NCBI RefSeq assembly: GCF_002831645.1 | Contig: NZ_CP025117.1 | Coordinates: 310,001 to 374,000 of the forward strand | Reading direction: 5' to 3' | Source of the DNA: Olleya sp. Bg11-27 | GTDB lineage: Bacteria; Bacteroidota; Bacteroidia; Flavobacteriales; Flavobacteriaceae | DNA: 64,000 nucleotides | Part shown: positions 7,555 to 16,262 of the stretch, in pieces | Position numbering within the stretch: the stretch's first letter is position 1 | How the letters are laid out: each line of letters starts with the position of its first letter | Position numbers and translations under genes: made by a program | Notes under the pieces: model-generated | What the model was told of the DNA's origin: nothing | Seen by the model: the letters and a program-made list of their open reading frames with translations, nothing else | Databases searched by the model: none

Positions 7555-8976
7555 TTATTTTTTAATAAACTTTAAAGTCTCTTTTTTATTAGAATCAGAT
7601 TCAATAGTAATAAAATAAATGCCGCTTTCTAAATGACTCACATTTATAACATCAATTAAACCTGTACTAATAACGGTTTGTCCTAATGCATTTGTAATTG
7701 AAATTTCTCCCCCTTTTATTGTTACCCCTCTAATGTTTATAATGTCATTTACCGGGTTAGGGTATAATGAGATAGTCTTTTTTAAATAAGTATCAACAGA
7801 TAATGAAACCGTTTCATTTTTATAAATTTTTATCTTTTCATTACCATCATTACCTAAACCAACCAATAGTAGATCTTTATCTCCGTCATCATCAAAATCT
7901 TCCCAATCTGATGAACTTATAGCAACACCTTCAATAACATTACTTATCGCAACATTATGATTAAAGCTTCCTGTTGTATTATTAATATACAAATTTGACA
8001 TATAGGTCGCATTTTCATCTTGTCCAGTGCTAAAAACATCATCAAAGCCATCATTATTAAAATCTACAACATCTAAATCGCCAAAATAAACTTGACTAAA
8101 AATAGACATTCCATTTTCATCTTTAATAAAGTTTCCGTTTCCATCATTAACAAAAACAGCCGTTTCTCCAACATAACTACTATTTACGCCACTAATAATG
8201 ATATCATCGTCACCATCATTATCAACATCCAAAACCCCTGTTCCTGTAAAATAGTAAGGTTCTATTGTTTGATTTTCAGCTTCGAGAAGAAGACCTTCTA
8301 TGTTGATATATAATTTAGAATTGGGTTGATAAGAAGTGTCAAACCCTGTCAATAAAACATCAATATAATTATCATTATTAACATCAATCAAAGTTATATC
8401 TCCAAAATAATTAGCCATAAGAATAACTGAACTTTCATCAAAACCACCTAAGGTATTTTGATAATACAGTTTTGCTCCGTAAACACTTCCTTCCAAACCT
8501 GTGATTATAACATCTACTAAACTATCATTATTTAAATCTACAACCTTAATTTTACCAAAAGTAGTAGCCATCATGGGTAAGATATGCTCCTCAAAACGGC
8601 CTAACCCATCATTAATATATAAGATCGTTTTATCAGTATCGTTATTATTCCCGGTAATAATAAAATCAACAAATCCATCATTATTAAAATCTGCTTTATC
8701 CGAAGCCGAATTAGAAAAAGCTCTTACTATATTATCTGTATCAATTGTAAATCCGTTTTGAATATTCTTCGATAACACTGAGTACTGAGCATTATTTGAA
8801 CTGGCACCTGTAATTAAGAACTCAAAATCACTATCATTTGTGGTGTCTAACCAAATTGCATCTCCATATATAACGCCTTCCAAATTAGAATCACTTAAAT
8901 CTACTTCTGAAATGTTTTGAGAAAAAACATGAATAGTTAAGAATAGTACTTTTATAAAAAATAATTGTTTTAACAT
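7555..8976 (-). CDS. Secreted FG-GAP/VCBS repeat protein with T9SS sorting domain
   Basis: A 473-residue secreted protein. An N-terminal signal peptide ends near VFSQ (residue 20). The body consists of about seven beta-propeller blades with the calcium-binding FG-GAP/VCBS signature, visible as DFNNDGFVDFIITG, DLNNDSLVDVIITG, DVNNDNYIDVLLTG, DVDNDGDDDIIISG, DFNNDGFDDVFSTG and DFDDDGDKDLLLVG. The last 75 residues form a type A T9SS sorting domain (SLYPNPVNDIINI ... GIYFITIES ... KFIKK), so it is exported by the Por machinery and probably attached to the surface. It lies alone between convergent and divergent neighbours. Its ligand is unknown; such propellers often serve in adhesion or polymer binding. 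Confidence 0.85.
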   Translation of the reverse strand: MLKQLFFIKVLFLTIHVFSQNISEVDLSDSNLEGVIYGDAIWLDTTNDSDFEFLITGASSNNAQYSVLSKNIQNGFTIDTDNIVRAFSNSASDKADFNNDGFVDFIITGNNNDTDKTILYINDGLGRFEEHILPMMATTFGKIKVVDLNNDSLVDVIITGLEGSVYGAKLYYQNTLGGFDESSVILMANYFGDITLIDVNNDNYIDVLLTGFDTSYQPNSKLYINIEGLLLEAENQTIEPYYFTGTGVLDVDNDGDDDIIISGVNSSYVGETAVFVNDGNGNFIKDENGMSIFSQVYFGDLDVVDFNNDGFDDVFSTGQDENATYMSNLYINNTTGSFNHNVAISNVIEGVAISSSDWEDFDDDGDKDLLLVGLGNDGNEKIKIYKNETVSLSVDTYLKKTISLYPNPVNDIINIRGVTIKGGEISITNALGQTVISTGLIDVINVSHLESGIYFITIESDSNKKETLKFIKK

Positions 8977-9098
8977 AGTATAAGTTTTAATATTATTAAG
9001 TTTTTACAAACTTAGTTTATTTAGACTAAATAAGAATAAGGAATTGATTTAAAACTTAATGTTAATATTCCATCACTTTTTTATGTAAATTCACCTAT

Positions 9099-9995
9099 AT
9101 GTTTTCAGGAAAAAAGAAATTAGATCGTGCCTACCAACAAGCTAAAGTGATTGCGTTTGACAATACGTCCAAATTTATATTATTTAGCGATTGTCATCGT
9201 GGTGATAATAGTTTTGCTGATGATTTTTCTAATAATAGAAACATCTATTACCATGCTTTAAAACACTACTACGTTAAGGACTTTGATTATGCCGAATTGG
9301 GTGATGGGGATGAACTTTGGGAAAACATATCGTTTAATGCCATATTAAATGCCCATAAAAACGTGTATATGCTTATGAAGCTGTTTCATAAAAAAAAGCG
9401 CTTACATATGATTTGGGGTAATCATGATATGGTCTATCGAAACCCTGAGTATGTAAAGAAAAATCTATCAACCTTTTTTGACACTAAAGAAGGAAAAGAT
9501 GTGGAGTTGTTTAAAGATCTTAATTATAATGAAGCCATTGTACTAAAACACAAAGACAGCAATCAAGAAGTGTTTTTAACACATGGACATCAAGCCGATT
9601 GGTGGAATTACACCTTTTGGAAATGGAGTCGATTTATGGTCCGTGTACTTTGGAAGCCCTTAAATGTTATGGGAATAGCAGATCCGACAAGTCCTGCTAA
9701 AAACTACACCGAACTAATTAAAGTAGAACGTAGAACTAAAAATTGGATCACATCCAACAATAACCTAATTACGATTATTGGCCATACCCATAGACCACGT
9801 TTTCCAGAACCTGGTGATGTGGCCTTTTTTAATGATGGTAGCTGCGTCCACCCACGATGCATTACTGGAATTGAAATTGAAAATGGTGCTATCTCATTAA
9901 TTAAGTGGCAAATTGCAACTAAAGAAGATGGTACTTTGCAAATTGTACGTGTGCTTTTGGAAGGGCCTCGACGTTTGTTGGATTATAAGAAATAG
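9099..9995 (+). CDS. Calcineurin-like metallophosphoesterase
   Basis: A 298-residue cytoplasmic hydrolase with all five blocks of the two-metal phosphoesterase fold: FSDCHRG (about residues 30-36), LGDGDELWE (about 67-75), WGNHD (about 105-109), a histidine in TLTHGHQADWW and GHTHRPRFPE (about 225-235). The GDGDELWE block and length recall UDP-diacylglucosamine hydrolases (LpxH-like), but the substrate cannot be read from the sequence. The gene is monocistronic and is followed by the large repeat block. No signal peptide is seen. Confidence 0.85.
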   Translation: MFSGKKKLDRAYQQAKVIAFDNTSKFILFSDCHRGDNSFADDFSNNRNIYYHALKHYYVKDFDYAELGDGDELWENISFNAILNAHKNVYMLMKLFHKKKRLHMIWGNHDMVYRNPEYVKKNLSTFFDTKEGKDVELFKDLNYNEAIVLKHKDSNQEVFLTHGHQADWWNYTFWKWSRFMVRVLWKPLNVMGIADPTSPAKNYTELIKVERRTKNWITSNNNLITIIGHTHRPRFPEPGDVAFFNDGSCVHPRCITGIEIENGAISLIKWQIATKEDGTLQIVRVLLEGPRRLLDYKK

Positions 9996-10016
9996 TTTTT
10001 TTTGTAGTTAGTTATA

Positions 10017-11386
10017 ACACCCCTCTTTTTTAACGTTTAAAACTGCTTCGTTTTTTAACTAAAGAGATGAGCTACATCACATCGTGATTTGTGTAGCATA
10101 CAACTTTTGTTTTATTAGATATTTCGTTACACGTTAAATGACATGCTAGCTAAAACAATAAAAGACACTTAAATAAAATGACAAACTACTTCGCAACTGT
10201 TCCTCACTTTAGTAAAAGGGAGGTGGTTTTGGTGCAACCAAAATCGAAGGGTTTGCCTTAAACGAGAAGCTGTTTTTAACTGGTTTGAGATCATCCGCTG
10301 TGCTTTGGCTAACAGTCTACTCTAAATAGCGGTTTTAGAAGCTCGTTTTGGCTCTGAACAACAAACAGACTTAGCAACAAATACTCATAAATAAAACGAT
10401 AACCCACTTCGCAAATGTTCCTCACTTTAGTTAAAGGGAGGTGTTTTTGGTGCAACCAAAATCGGAGGGTTTGCCTTAAACGAGAAGCTGTTTTTAACTG
10501 GTTTGAGATCATCCGCTGTGCTTTGGCTAACAGTCTACTCTAAATAGCGGTTTTAGAAGCTCGTTTTGGCTCTGAACAACAAACAGACTTAGCAACAAAT
10601 ACTCATAAATAAAACGATAACCCACTTCGCAAATGTTCCTCACTTTAGTTAAAGGGAGGTGTTTTTGGTGCAACCAAAATCGGAGGGTTTGCCTTAAACG
10701 CGAAGCTGTTTTTAACTGGTTTGAGGTTTGAGGTACTTGACTATGCTATGAATAACAGATTACTTTTAATGAAGGTTTTGGATGCCGGTTTTAGTTTGGG
10801 CACTATGTCTTCTTTGGTAATTAAAACTGCTTCGCGTTTTTAGCAAACTCTACGATTTTTTTCTAAAAAAATCACCTCTCTTTAACTAAAGAGAGGAACT
10901 GTATCACATCATGACTTATAGGGTGATTTACTTATGTTTTGCTAGGTGTTTGGGTTTAGATAGTAGTTACGTTGTGTTATCTTAAAACAGCTTTTTTTAA
11001 TGATGGTTTTGGATGCTAGTTTTACTCTGAATAAAAAAGAGAGATAACAATAAGTACTCTTAAATAAAATGACTACCCACTTCGCAAATATTCCTCACTT
11101 TAGTTAAAGGGAGGTGTTTTTGGTGCAACCAAAATCGGAGGGTTTGCCTTAAACGAGAAGCTGTTTTTAACTGGTTTGAGATGCTCCACTGTGCAATGAT
11201 TAAAAGGCTACTTTTAATGAAGGTTTTGGATGCTGGTTTTAGTTTGGGCACTATGTCTTCTTTGGTAATTAAAACTACTTCGCGTTTTTAGCAAACTCTC
11301 CGATTTTTTTTATAAAAAATCACCTCTCTTTAACTAAAGAGAGAAACTGTATCACATCATGACTTATAGGGTGATTTACTTTTTAT
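10017..11386. repeat. Composite block of MITE-like elements with long terminal inverted repeats
   Basis: The stretch 9996-11490 holds no gene. Two related elements, 10638-10896 and 11093-11344, each open with a near-palindrome beginning CCTCACTTTAG and close with one ending CTAAAGAGAG. The right 75-80 bp, read in reverse complement, match the left 75-80 bp (shared blocks include AAAATCGGAG, GTTTGC, AAACG, GAAG), so each has long imperfect terminal inverted repeats. Upstream the left part is repeated in tandem at a 218-bp period (starts 10171, 10389 and 10607). A truncated right end lies at 10040-10085. Right halves at 10761-10932 and 11209-11380 are nearly identical, 448 bp apart. No transposase is present. 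Confidence 0.75.
10171..10726. repeat. 218-bp direct tandem repeats, about 2.5 copies
   Basis: Units begin at 10171, 10389 and 10607. Units 1 and 2 are almost identical over their whole length, including a 100-bp segment from GAGATCATCCGCTG to the next unit. Unit 3 diverges after about 120 bp, where it becomes the left half of the complete element at 10638-10896. The near identity points to recent duplication. Confidence 0.85.
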
Positions 11387-11490
11387 TGCAAGATATTTTA
11401 GATTCGTTGGTATGGTTATTTTTCCATGAATAAGATCCAAAGTACAACAACAAACACTCCAAAGCTCTACTTCCGCAGGAATTAAATAAT

Positions 11491-11823
11491 TTAGGATTCT
11501 GGCGCCAATTCCACTTCCAAACCTTCCATTTCTGGCGTCATTTGTATTTGACATCCTAAACGTGAATTGTCTTTAACATCAAATGCCTCGCTAAGCATAG
11601 CTTCTTCATCGTCTTGCATTTCTGGTAATGGTGTATCACTTAATACATAACATTGACAAGAGGCACACATAGCCATACCTCCACAGATTCCAATGGTACC
11701 TTCCGGAGCAAGCTCGTAACTACGTACGATTTCCATTAAATTCATAGCCATGTCTGTTGGTGCTACTATTTGGTGTGTTACACCGTCTCTGTCTGTTATT
11801 TTGATATTTATGTCTTGTTCCAT
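11491..11823 (-). CDS. 2Fe-2S ferredoxin, adrenodoxin-like
   Basis: A 110-residue plant/adrenodoxin-type ferredoxin. Cluster ligands appear in the pattern C-x5-C-x2-C (CGGMAMCASC, about residues 47-56), with the fourth cysteine in RLGCQI near residue 91. The acidic surface and the segment LPEMQDDEEAML are typical of the adrenodoxin/Isc-ferredoxin branch. It carries single electrons in the cytoplasm. The ferredoxin-NADP reductase gene lies 356 bp upstream on the same strand, separated by repeats, so a functional pairing is likely but co-transcription is not certain. Confidence 0.9.
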   Translation of the reverse strand: MEQDINIKITDRDGVTHQIVAPTDMAMNLMEIVRSYELAPEGTIGICGGMAMCASCQCYVLSDTPLPEMQDDEEAMLSEAFDVKDNSRLGCQIQMTPEMEGLEVELAPES

Positions 11824-11933
11824 TTTTTTAGCTATTTACGCAAACGGGGGTTGCTTAACTTTAATTTAGTGTGTTGTTTGATTGTGCTACCTTTTTAGGA
11901 TAACGTTACTCAACTTGTTTTTACTTATGTGAC

Positions 11934-12040
11934 CCTGAAACTAGTTCAGGATGACGTAGTGGGTGTTATTGCACTTGATGTTACTGGTATTACTATGTTT
12001 TCGTTTTACCACAAACCCTTCGACTGCGCTCAGGGTGTCA
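11934..12040. repeat. Second copy of the paired palindromes
   Basis: CCTGAAACTAGTTCAGG at 11934-11950 (with ATGAC to 11955) and CCCTTCGACTGCGCTCAGGG near 12016-12035, in the same order and orientation as at 5994-6092. The gap 11824-12179 contains only this pair and the terminator at 12102-12138. Confidence 0.8.
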
Positions 12041-12101
12041 TTTGATTGTTGCTACCACTATATTACCTACTACATATCAAATTTAATGCCTTTTTTGATA
12101 T

Positions 12102-12138
12102 AAAAAAAGACCTCACTGATTTTAAAATCTATGAGGTC
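12102..12138 (-). terminator. Terminator after ferredoxin-NADP reductase gene
   Basis: On the minus strand GACCTCA pairs with TGAGGTC, extended by an inner GATTTT/AAAATC, and is followed by T7. It lies about 40 bp past the stop codon. Confidence 0.85.
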
Positions 12139-12179
12139 CAAGTGTTTATATTTTAGATTTTAAAAATCTTAGCATTACT

Positions 12180-13232
12180 TTAATCAATTGCTTTTACAAC
12201 TGCCTTTGGTGCTTCTTTACGTGTTCCGTCAAATCCATCAACACCACTAACTGTCGTATACTTTAATACGTAGCGCTTTCCTGGATTAATGATTTGATAG
12301 GCTGATTGACACATTAGTGTCGCCTCATGGAATCCACAAAGAATTAATTTTAATTTTCCTGGATAGGTATTTACATCTCCAATGGCGTAAATCCCTGGTA
12401 TATTAGTTTGATAGTCTAAAGCATTATTAACTTTAATGGCATTTTTCTCTATCTCTAATCCCCAGTTTGCAATAGGTCCTAATTTTGGAGATAAACCAAA
12501 TAGCGGCACAAAATGATCACATGGTTTTGTAAACGTCTCGTCACCCTGTTTTACAACAATAGCTTCTAATTTACCATTACCTTCTACTCCAACAACCTCA
12601 GCGGGCGTGATTAGATTAATTTTACCAGCGTTTTTAAGTTCTTGTACTTTTTCTACAGAATCTAAATGACCTCTAAACTCACTACGCCTGTGTATTAACG
12701 TCACTTCTGACGCGATGTCGCTTAGATAAATACTCCAGTCTAAAGCAGAATCACCTCCACCTGCTATGACTACTTTTTTGTCTCTGTAAAACTCAGGTTC
12801 TTTTATAATATACTCGACACCATGATCTTCAAAACTTGCTAGATTTTCAATGACTGGTTTACGAGGTTCAAAACTACCTAAACCACCTGCAATTGCAACT
12901 ACTGGTGCTTGGTGTTGCGTGCCTTTATTAGTGGTCACTATAAATGAACCGTCGTCTTGTTTCTCAATTGTTTCTGCACGCTCTCCCAATGTAAATCCAG
13001 GTTCAAATTGCTTGCATTGCTCCATTAATTTATGCGTTAAATCTCCCGCCAAAATTTCTGGATAGGCAGGAATATCATAAATAGGTTTTTTTGGATATAT
13101 CTCTGAGCATTGCCCACCTGGTTGTGGTAATGCGTCTATTAAATGACATTTAAGTTTTAATAATCCTGCTTCAAACACTGCGAAAAGACCTGTTGGTCCT
13201 GCGCCTATTATTAGTATGTCTGTTTTAATCAT
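12180..13232 (-). CDS. Ferredoxin--NADP+ reductase, thioredoxin-reductase-like (type 2)
   Basis: A 350-residue flavoprotein moving electrons between NADP(H) and ferredoxin. The FAD-binding Rossmann motif GAGPTGLFAVFEAG is at residues 10-23, an NADP-binding motif GGGDSALDW is near 158, and the FAD-closing motif YAIGDVNTYPGKLKL is near 291. The CxxC redox pair of true thioredoxin reductases is missing between the two nucleotide sites, which separates it from TrxB and places it with the YumC-type reductases. It precedes the ferredoxin gene and follows Mrp and the NifU-like scaffold on the same strand, making this an Fe-S/redox neighbourhood. Confidence 0.88.
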   Translation of the reverse strand: MIKTDILIIGAGPTGLFAVFEAGLLKLKCHLIDALPQPGGQCSEIYPKKPIYDIPAYPEILAGDLTHKLMEQCKQFEPGFTLGERAETIEKQDDGSFIVTTNKGTQHQAPVVAIAGGLGSFEPRKPVIENLASFEDHGVEYIIKEPEFYRDKKVVIAGGGDSALDWSIYLSDIASEVTLIHRRSEFRGHLDSVEKVQELKNAGKINLITPAEVVGVEGNGKLEAIVVKQGDETFTKPCDHFVPLFGLSPKLGPIANWGLEIEKNAIKVNNALDYQTNIPGIYAIGDVNTYPGKLKLILCGFHEATLMCQSAYQIINPGKRYVLKYTTVSGVDGFDGTRKEAPKAVVKAID

Positions 13233-13354
13233 TCTGTAACTTTTTCTTAATCGTCTTTAGCTTTTGACTTTTTAAACATGGTTTACTGCTTTGCGCTAAC
13301 AAAGGTAAACTAAGCATTTGTCTAAATTTATGACTTTTGTTAGCTTTTACTCCC

Positions 13355-13453
13355 GCGTTAGGGATGGAATACTTCGACTACGCTCAGTACAAGTTTACTG
13401 TTTGAGCACCTCACAGAGTGTAAGTAGTGAGCGCCCGCCCCTTGTGCTAACGC
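13355..13453. repeat. GCGTTA/TAACGC dispersed element, copy 1 (diverged)
   Basis: Starts GCGTTAGGGATGGAA and ends TTGTGCTAACGCCCAAA; a centre with CTTCGACTACGCTCAG and a CACAGAGTG..AGTAGTGAGCGCC segment resembles copy 4. It lies between the NifU-like gene and the ferredoxin reductase gene. Confidence 0.7.
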
Positions 13454-13467
13454 CCAAACTGTTTTTT

Positions 13468-13704
13468 TTACCCTACGTTAATGACACGCTCTATCTGTGG
13501 CGCGTACTTTTTGATGGTCATTTCTACCCCTGACTTTAACGTCATTTGGTTGACACTACATGAGGTACACGCGCCTTCTAACTGCACTTTTACTTCGTTA
13601 TTTTCTATTGACAATAGGGTGATATCACCGCCATCGTTTTGCAAAAAAGGACGAATTTCTTCTAGTGCTTTTTCTACGTTTAGTCTTAGCTCTTCTGTTG
13701 TCAT
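13468..13704 (-). CDS. NifU C-terminal domain (Nfu-type) Fe-S scaffold protein
   Basis: A 78-residue protein consisting only of the Nfu domain. The CxxC that binds a transient Fe-S cluster is in GACTSCSVNQMTLK at about residues 44-57. The N-terminal helix EKALEEIRPFLQNDGGDI is family-typical. It follows the Mrp gene directly (its ATG abuts the Mrp stop), so the two form an operon and are expected to cooperate in delivering clusters to apo-proteins. Confidence 0.9.
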   Translation of the reverse strand: MTTEELRLNVEKALEEIRPFLQNDGGDITLLSIENNEVKVQLEGACTSCSVNQMTLKSGVEMTIKKYAPQIERVINVG

Positions 13705-14844
13705 TTATTTTTTATTAACTGCAGAACATCCTGCCATAGTGGTTATTTTGATAGCTTCGGTAGCTGGCAAATTATCGTTTCTGTCCACGACTTGCTGCAC
13801 TACATTTTGTGTAATTTTTTCGAACGCTTTCTCTAGTGGTGTTCCAGTTTGCATTGCTGCTGGGCGACCAACATCTCCTGCTTCTCGAATACTTTGTACT
13901 AACGGTAACTCTCCTAACAATGGTACTTGTAAGTCTTCTGCTAAGTGTTTTGCACCTTCTTTACCAAAGATATAATATTTGTTATCTGGTAATTCTGCTG
14001 GTGTAAAGTAAGCCATGTTTTCTATAATTCCTAAAACAGGTACGTTAATACTGTCTTGTTGGAACATTGCAACTCCTTTTTTAGCATCTGCTAAGGCTAC
14101 TGTTTGTGGTGTACTTACAATTACTGCTCCTGTGATTGGTAGTGATTGCATGATACTTAAATGGATATCTCCCGTTCCTGGAGGTAAGTCCAATAATAAG
14201 AAATCTAACTCGCCCCAAGCGGCATCAAAAATCATTTGATTTAATGCTTTGGCTGCCATTGGCCCTCTCCAAACGACTGCTTGATCTGGTTTTGTAAAAA
14301 ACCCGATAGATAATATTTTAACCCCGTAGTTTTCTACAGGTTTCATTTTTGATTTACCGTCTACTGTTGTTGACAATGGACGCTCGGACGCCACATCAAA
14401 CATGATTGGCATTGATGGTCCGTAAATATCGGCATCTAAAACACCAACTTTAAATCCCATTTTGGCTAATGTTACTGCAAGATTTGCTGTTACTGTAGAT
14501 TTACCTACCCCTCCTTTTCCTGAAGCTACAGCTACAATATTTTTGATACCAGGAATGTGTTTGCCTTTGATTACATTAGGTGCTGACTTTTCTGGTGCAT
14601 CTACTGTAACGTTAATTTTAATCTTAGCTTTTTCGTACACGTTTTTATGGATGGCTTGTAGAATTTCTACTTCCGTCTTTTTACGCGCTTGTAAGGCTGG
14701 GTTTTTTATTGTTATGTCCACAATAACCTCGTCTGCAAAAGTGACAACGTTTGTTATTGCTCCGCTTTCGACCATATTTTGACCTTCTCCTGGTACTGTT
14801 ATAGTTTCTAGAGCTTTAAGTATGTCTTGTTTATTTAATTTCAT
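13705..14844 (-). CDS. Mrp/NBP35 family iron-sulfur cluster carrier ATPase
   Basis: A 379-residue P-loop ATPase (ApbC/Mrp) that carries [4Fe-4S] clusters. An N-terminal MIP18-like domain (about residues 1-90, DILKALETITVPG) is followed by the deviant Walker A motif SGKGGVGKST at about 109-118, GVLDADIYGPSMP, and LLDLPPGTGDIHLS with the Walker B. One feature is less usual: the CxxC of many Mrp proteins is not evident, and the only late Cys is in TMAGCSAVNKK at the C-terminus. It is co-transcribed with the Nfu-type gene. The function is inferred from family. Confidence 0.9.
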   Translation of the reverse strand: MKLNKQDILKALETITVPGEGQNMVESGAITNVVTFADEVIVDITIKNPALQARKKTEVEILQAIHKNVYEKAKIKINVTVDAPEKSAPNVIKGKHIPGIKNIVAVASGKGGVGKSTVTANLAVTLAKMGFKVGVLDADIYGPSMPIMFDVASERPLSTTVDGKSKMKPVENYGVKILSIGFFTKPDQAVVWRGPMAAKALNQMIFDAAWGELDFLLLDLPPGTGDIHLSIMQSLPITGAVIVSTPQTVALADAKKGVAMFQQDSINVPVLGIIENMAYFTPAELPDNKYYIFGKEGAKHLAEDLQVPLLGELPLVQSIREAGDVGRPAAMQTGTPLEKAFEKITQNVVQQVVDRNDNLPATEAIKITTMAGCSAVNKK

Positions 14845-15027
14845 AATTATTTAGAAAAAAAGAGTAAATTATAGCTTGAAGACTATGCCTAAAGCTTATA
14901 ATAATCCACTCTGGATAATTGTTAACTAATTCAGAATGATTCTAAAATGCAAAGATACTACATAAACCTTGAAGAATGAAGCGCTTGGTTTGTTGTTTTT
15001 TTATGGTTTGATAAGGAAAATTTATAA

Positions 15028-15903
15028 CTAAAAATCTAAGAATATTAGCTTCTTTTTAATGCTATGGGTTTGATTGGTCGTATCTGAAAACCATGTATCC
15101 ATATCTTTTACAGCTTGAATGGTATCAAATTGAGAATAATTAATTGAACCATTAAATTGGTTAGAATAATACAATTTTTGATCGTTCAGTAATTTGACAC
15201 GCATCTTAGTTTTATAATCGCCTGAGTATTTAAGTATGGACGACACCATAAAATGTTTTGGCTTTAACTGGTAATATTCAAAATCATTAATACAAATCCT
15301 TCCTGGGACATTATTAAATTCAATGGGTTTCCATTGGTTATTTTCATCTAACGCTTCTACTATTAAATATAATTCTCCATTAATAATAGATGGCACTAAC
15401 AACCTATTACTATCCGACTGATTATAAATAAATACTGGAAGGGTATTGTAATGCTTTTTTAACCTTTGCTTATTTTTAATCTTATTTTTTTCCATGACCT
15501 CTAAAAAAATACTGTCACGATATCCCTGATCATATTCTTGAGACTCTGGAAAACAAAATGAAGGAGGAGGTGGTGGTGAGAGCTCCGAAATATTTATTTC
15601 GTGGGTGTGAAAATTAGTATTATCCACGTCCACATACACTATTAAACTGTCGTTTTTAAATCCTTGCTTAGCGTTAATAAAATTATCTTGATTATTATCT
15701 TTTTTAAGCGAAAAATCTAAAGTATCCAAAACATTAATACCATAAATTAGATGATTAGATTCCATCATGGTTTTAGAATCCACCTGAATAATTGTATCGT
15801 AATCTGCAGTTATTAAAAGTGGCTGATTAAATGGTTTACGCTTATTACAAGATGTAACCAACATTATTAGTAGGACCAAATTAAAAAGGCTGCTATACTT
15901 CAT
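15028..15903 (-). CDS. Lipoprotein of unknown function
   Basis: A 291-residue lipoprotein with an N-terminal hydrophobic stretch ending in the lipobox VTSC (Cys19). The body is beta-rich and lacks domains I recognise. A proline run SPPPPPSFCFPES near residue 110 would cause ribosome stalling without EF-P. The gene starts 19 bp after the stop of the ATL gene, so it is the last member of the trmB-LysE-ATL-lipoprotein operon. It has no clear functional link to those genes. Confidence 0.7.
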   Translation of the reverse strand: MKYSSLFNLVLLIMLVTSCNKRKPFNQPLLITADYDTIIQVDSKTMMESNHLIYGINVLDTLDFSLKKDNNQDNFINAKQGFKNDSLIVYVDVDNTNFHTHEINISELSPPPPPSFCFPESQEYDQGYRDSIFLEVMEKNKIKNKQRLKKHYNTLPVFIYNQSDSNRLLVPSIINGELYLIVEALDENNQWKPIEFNNVPGRICINDFEYYQLKPKHFMVSSILKYSGDYKTKMRVKLLNDQKLYYSNQFNGSINYSQFDTIQAVKDMDTWFSDTTNQTHSIKKKLIFLDF

Positions 15904-15922
15904 GGCAAATACGTATCAAAAA

Positions 15923-16258
15923 TTATTCCGAAAGTAACTCTGAAGGATTCCAAAAGTGTGTCTCTAAGTTTTGTATTTGGTTATCGATAACCTCAATGCC
16001 TTCACTTTCTAATAATTGTTGCATTAGATTAGTACCATCAAAATGATGTTTTCCGGTAAGCAAGCCTTTACGATTTACTACGCGGTGTGCGGGAACATCT
16101 TTGTTGTGAGAACCATTCATGGCATACCCAACCATTCTGGCACCACGATTGGCACCTAAATAATTAGCAATAGCACCATAACTAGTTACACGACCATATG
16201 GAATTTGCTTAGCCACTTCGTACACTTTCTCAAAAAAATTAAGCGTTTCTGGCTTCAT
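15923..16258 (-). CDS. Alkyltransferase-like protein (MGMT family, catalytic Cys replaced)
   Basis: A 111-residue protein with the DNA-binding/active-site domain of O6-alkylguanine-DNA methyltransferases, including IPYGRVTSYGAIANYLG and GYAMNGSHNKDVPAHRVVNRKG. The usual PCHRV active-site reads PAHRV, so there is no methyl-accepting cysteine. Proteins of this kind (ATLs) bind O6-alkylguanine and mark it for nucleotide excision repair instead of repairing it. It lies in a tight operon with the LysE gene (4-bp gap). Confidence 0.88.
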   Translation of the reverse strand: MKPETLNFFEKVYEVAKQIPYGRVTSYGAIANYLGANRGARMVGYAMNGSHNKDVPAHRVVNRKGLLTGKHHFDGTNLMQQLLESEGIEVIDNQIQNLETHFWNPSELLSE

Positions 16259-16262
16259 AGAA

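Noticed and set aside
10171-10726. CRISPR array
   Set aside because: Units are 218 bp and repeat throughout; there is no short repeat with variable spacers, and no cas gene.
10309-11251. Two minus-strand frames of about 65 codons sharing SRLRQTLRFWLHQKHLPL
   Set aside because: They lie within copies of the non-coding element and repeat with it; the similarity reflects DNA repetition, not a conserved protein.
11357-11554. Minus-strand frame of 65 codons overlapping the ferredoxin gene
   Set aside because: It overlaps the end of a well-identified ferredoxin in another frame and shows no features of its own.
13481-13975. 164-codon plus-strand frame
   Set aside because: Antisense to the Nfu-type and Mrp genes, both secure; composition is that of a shadow frame.
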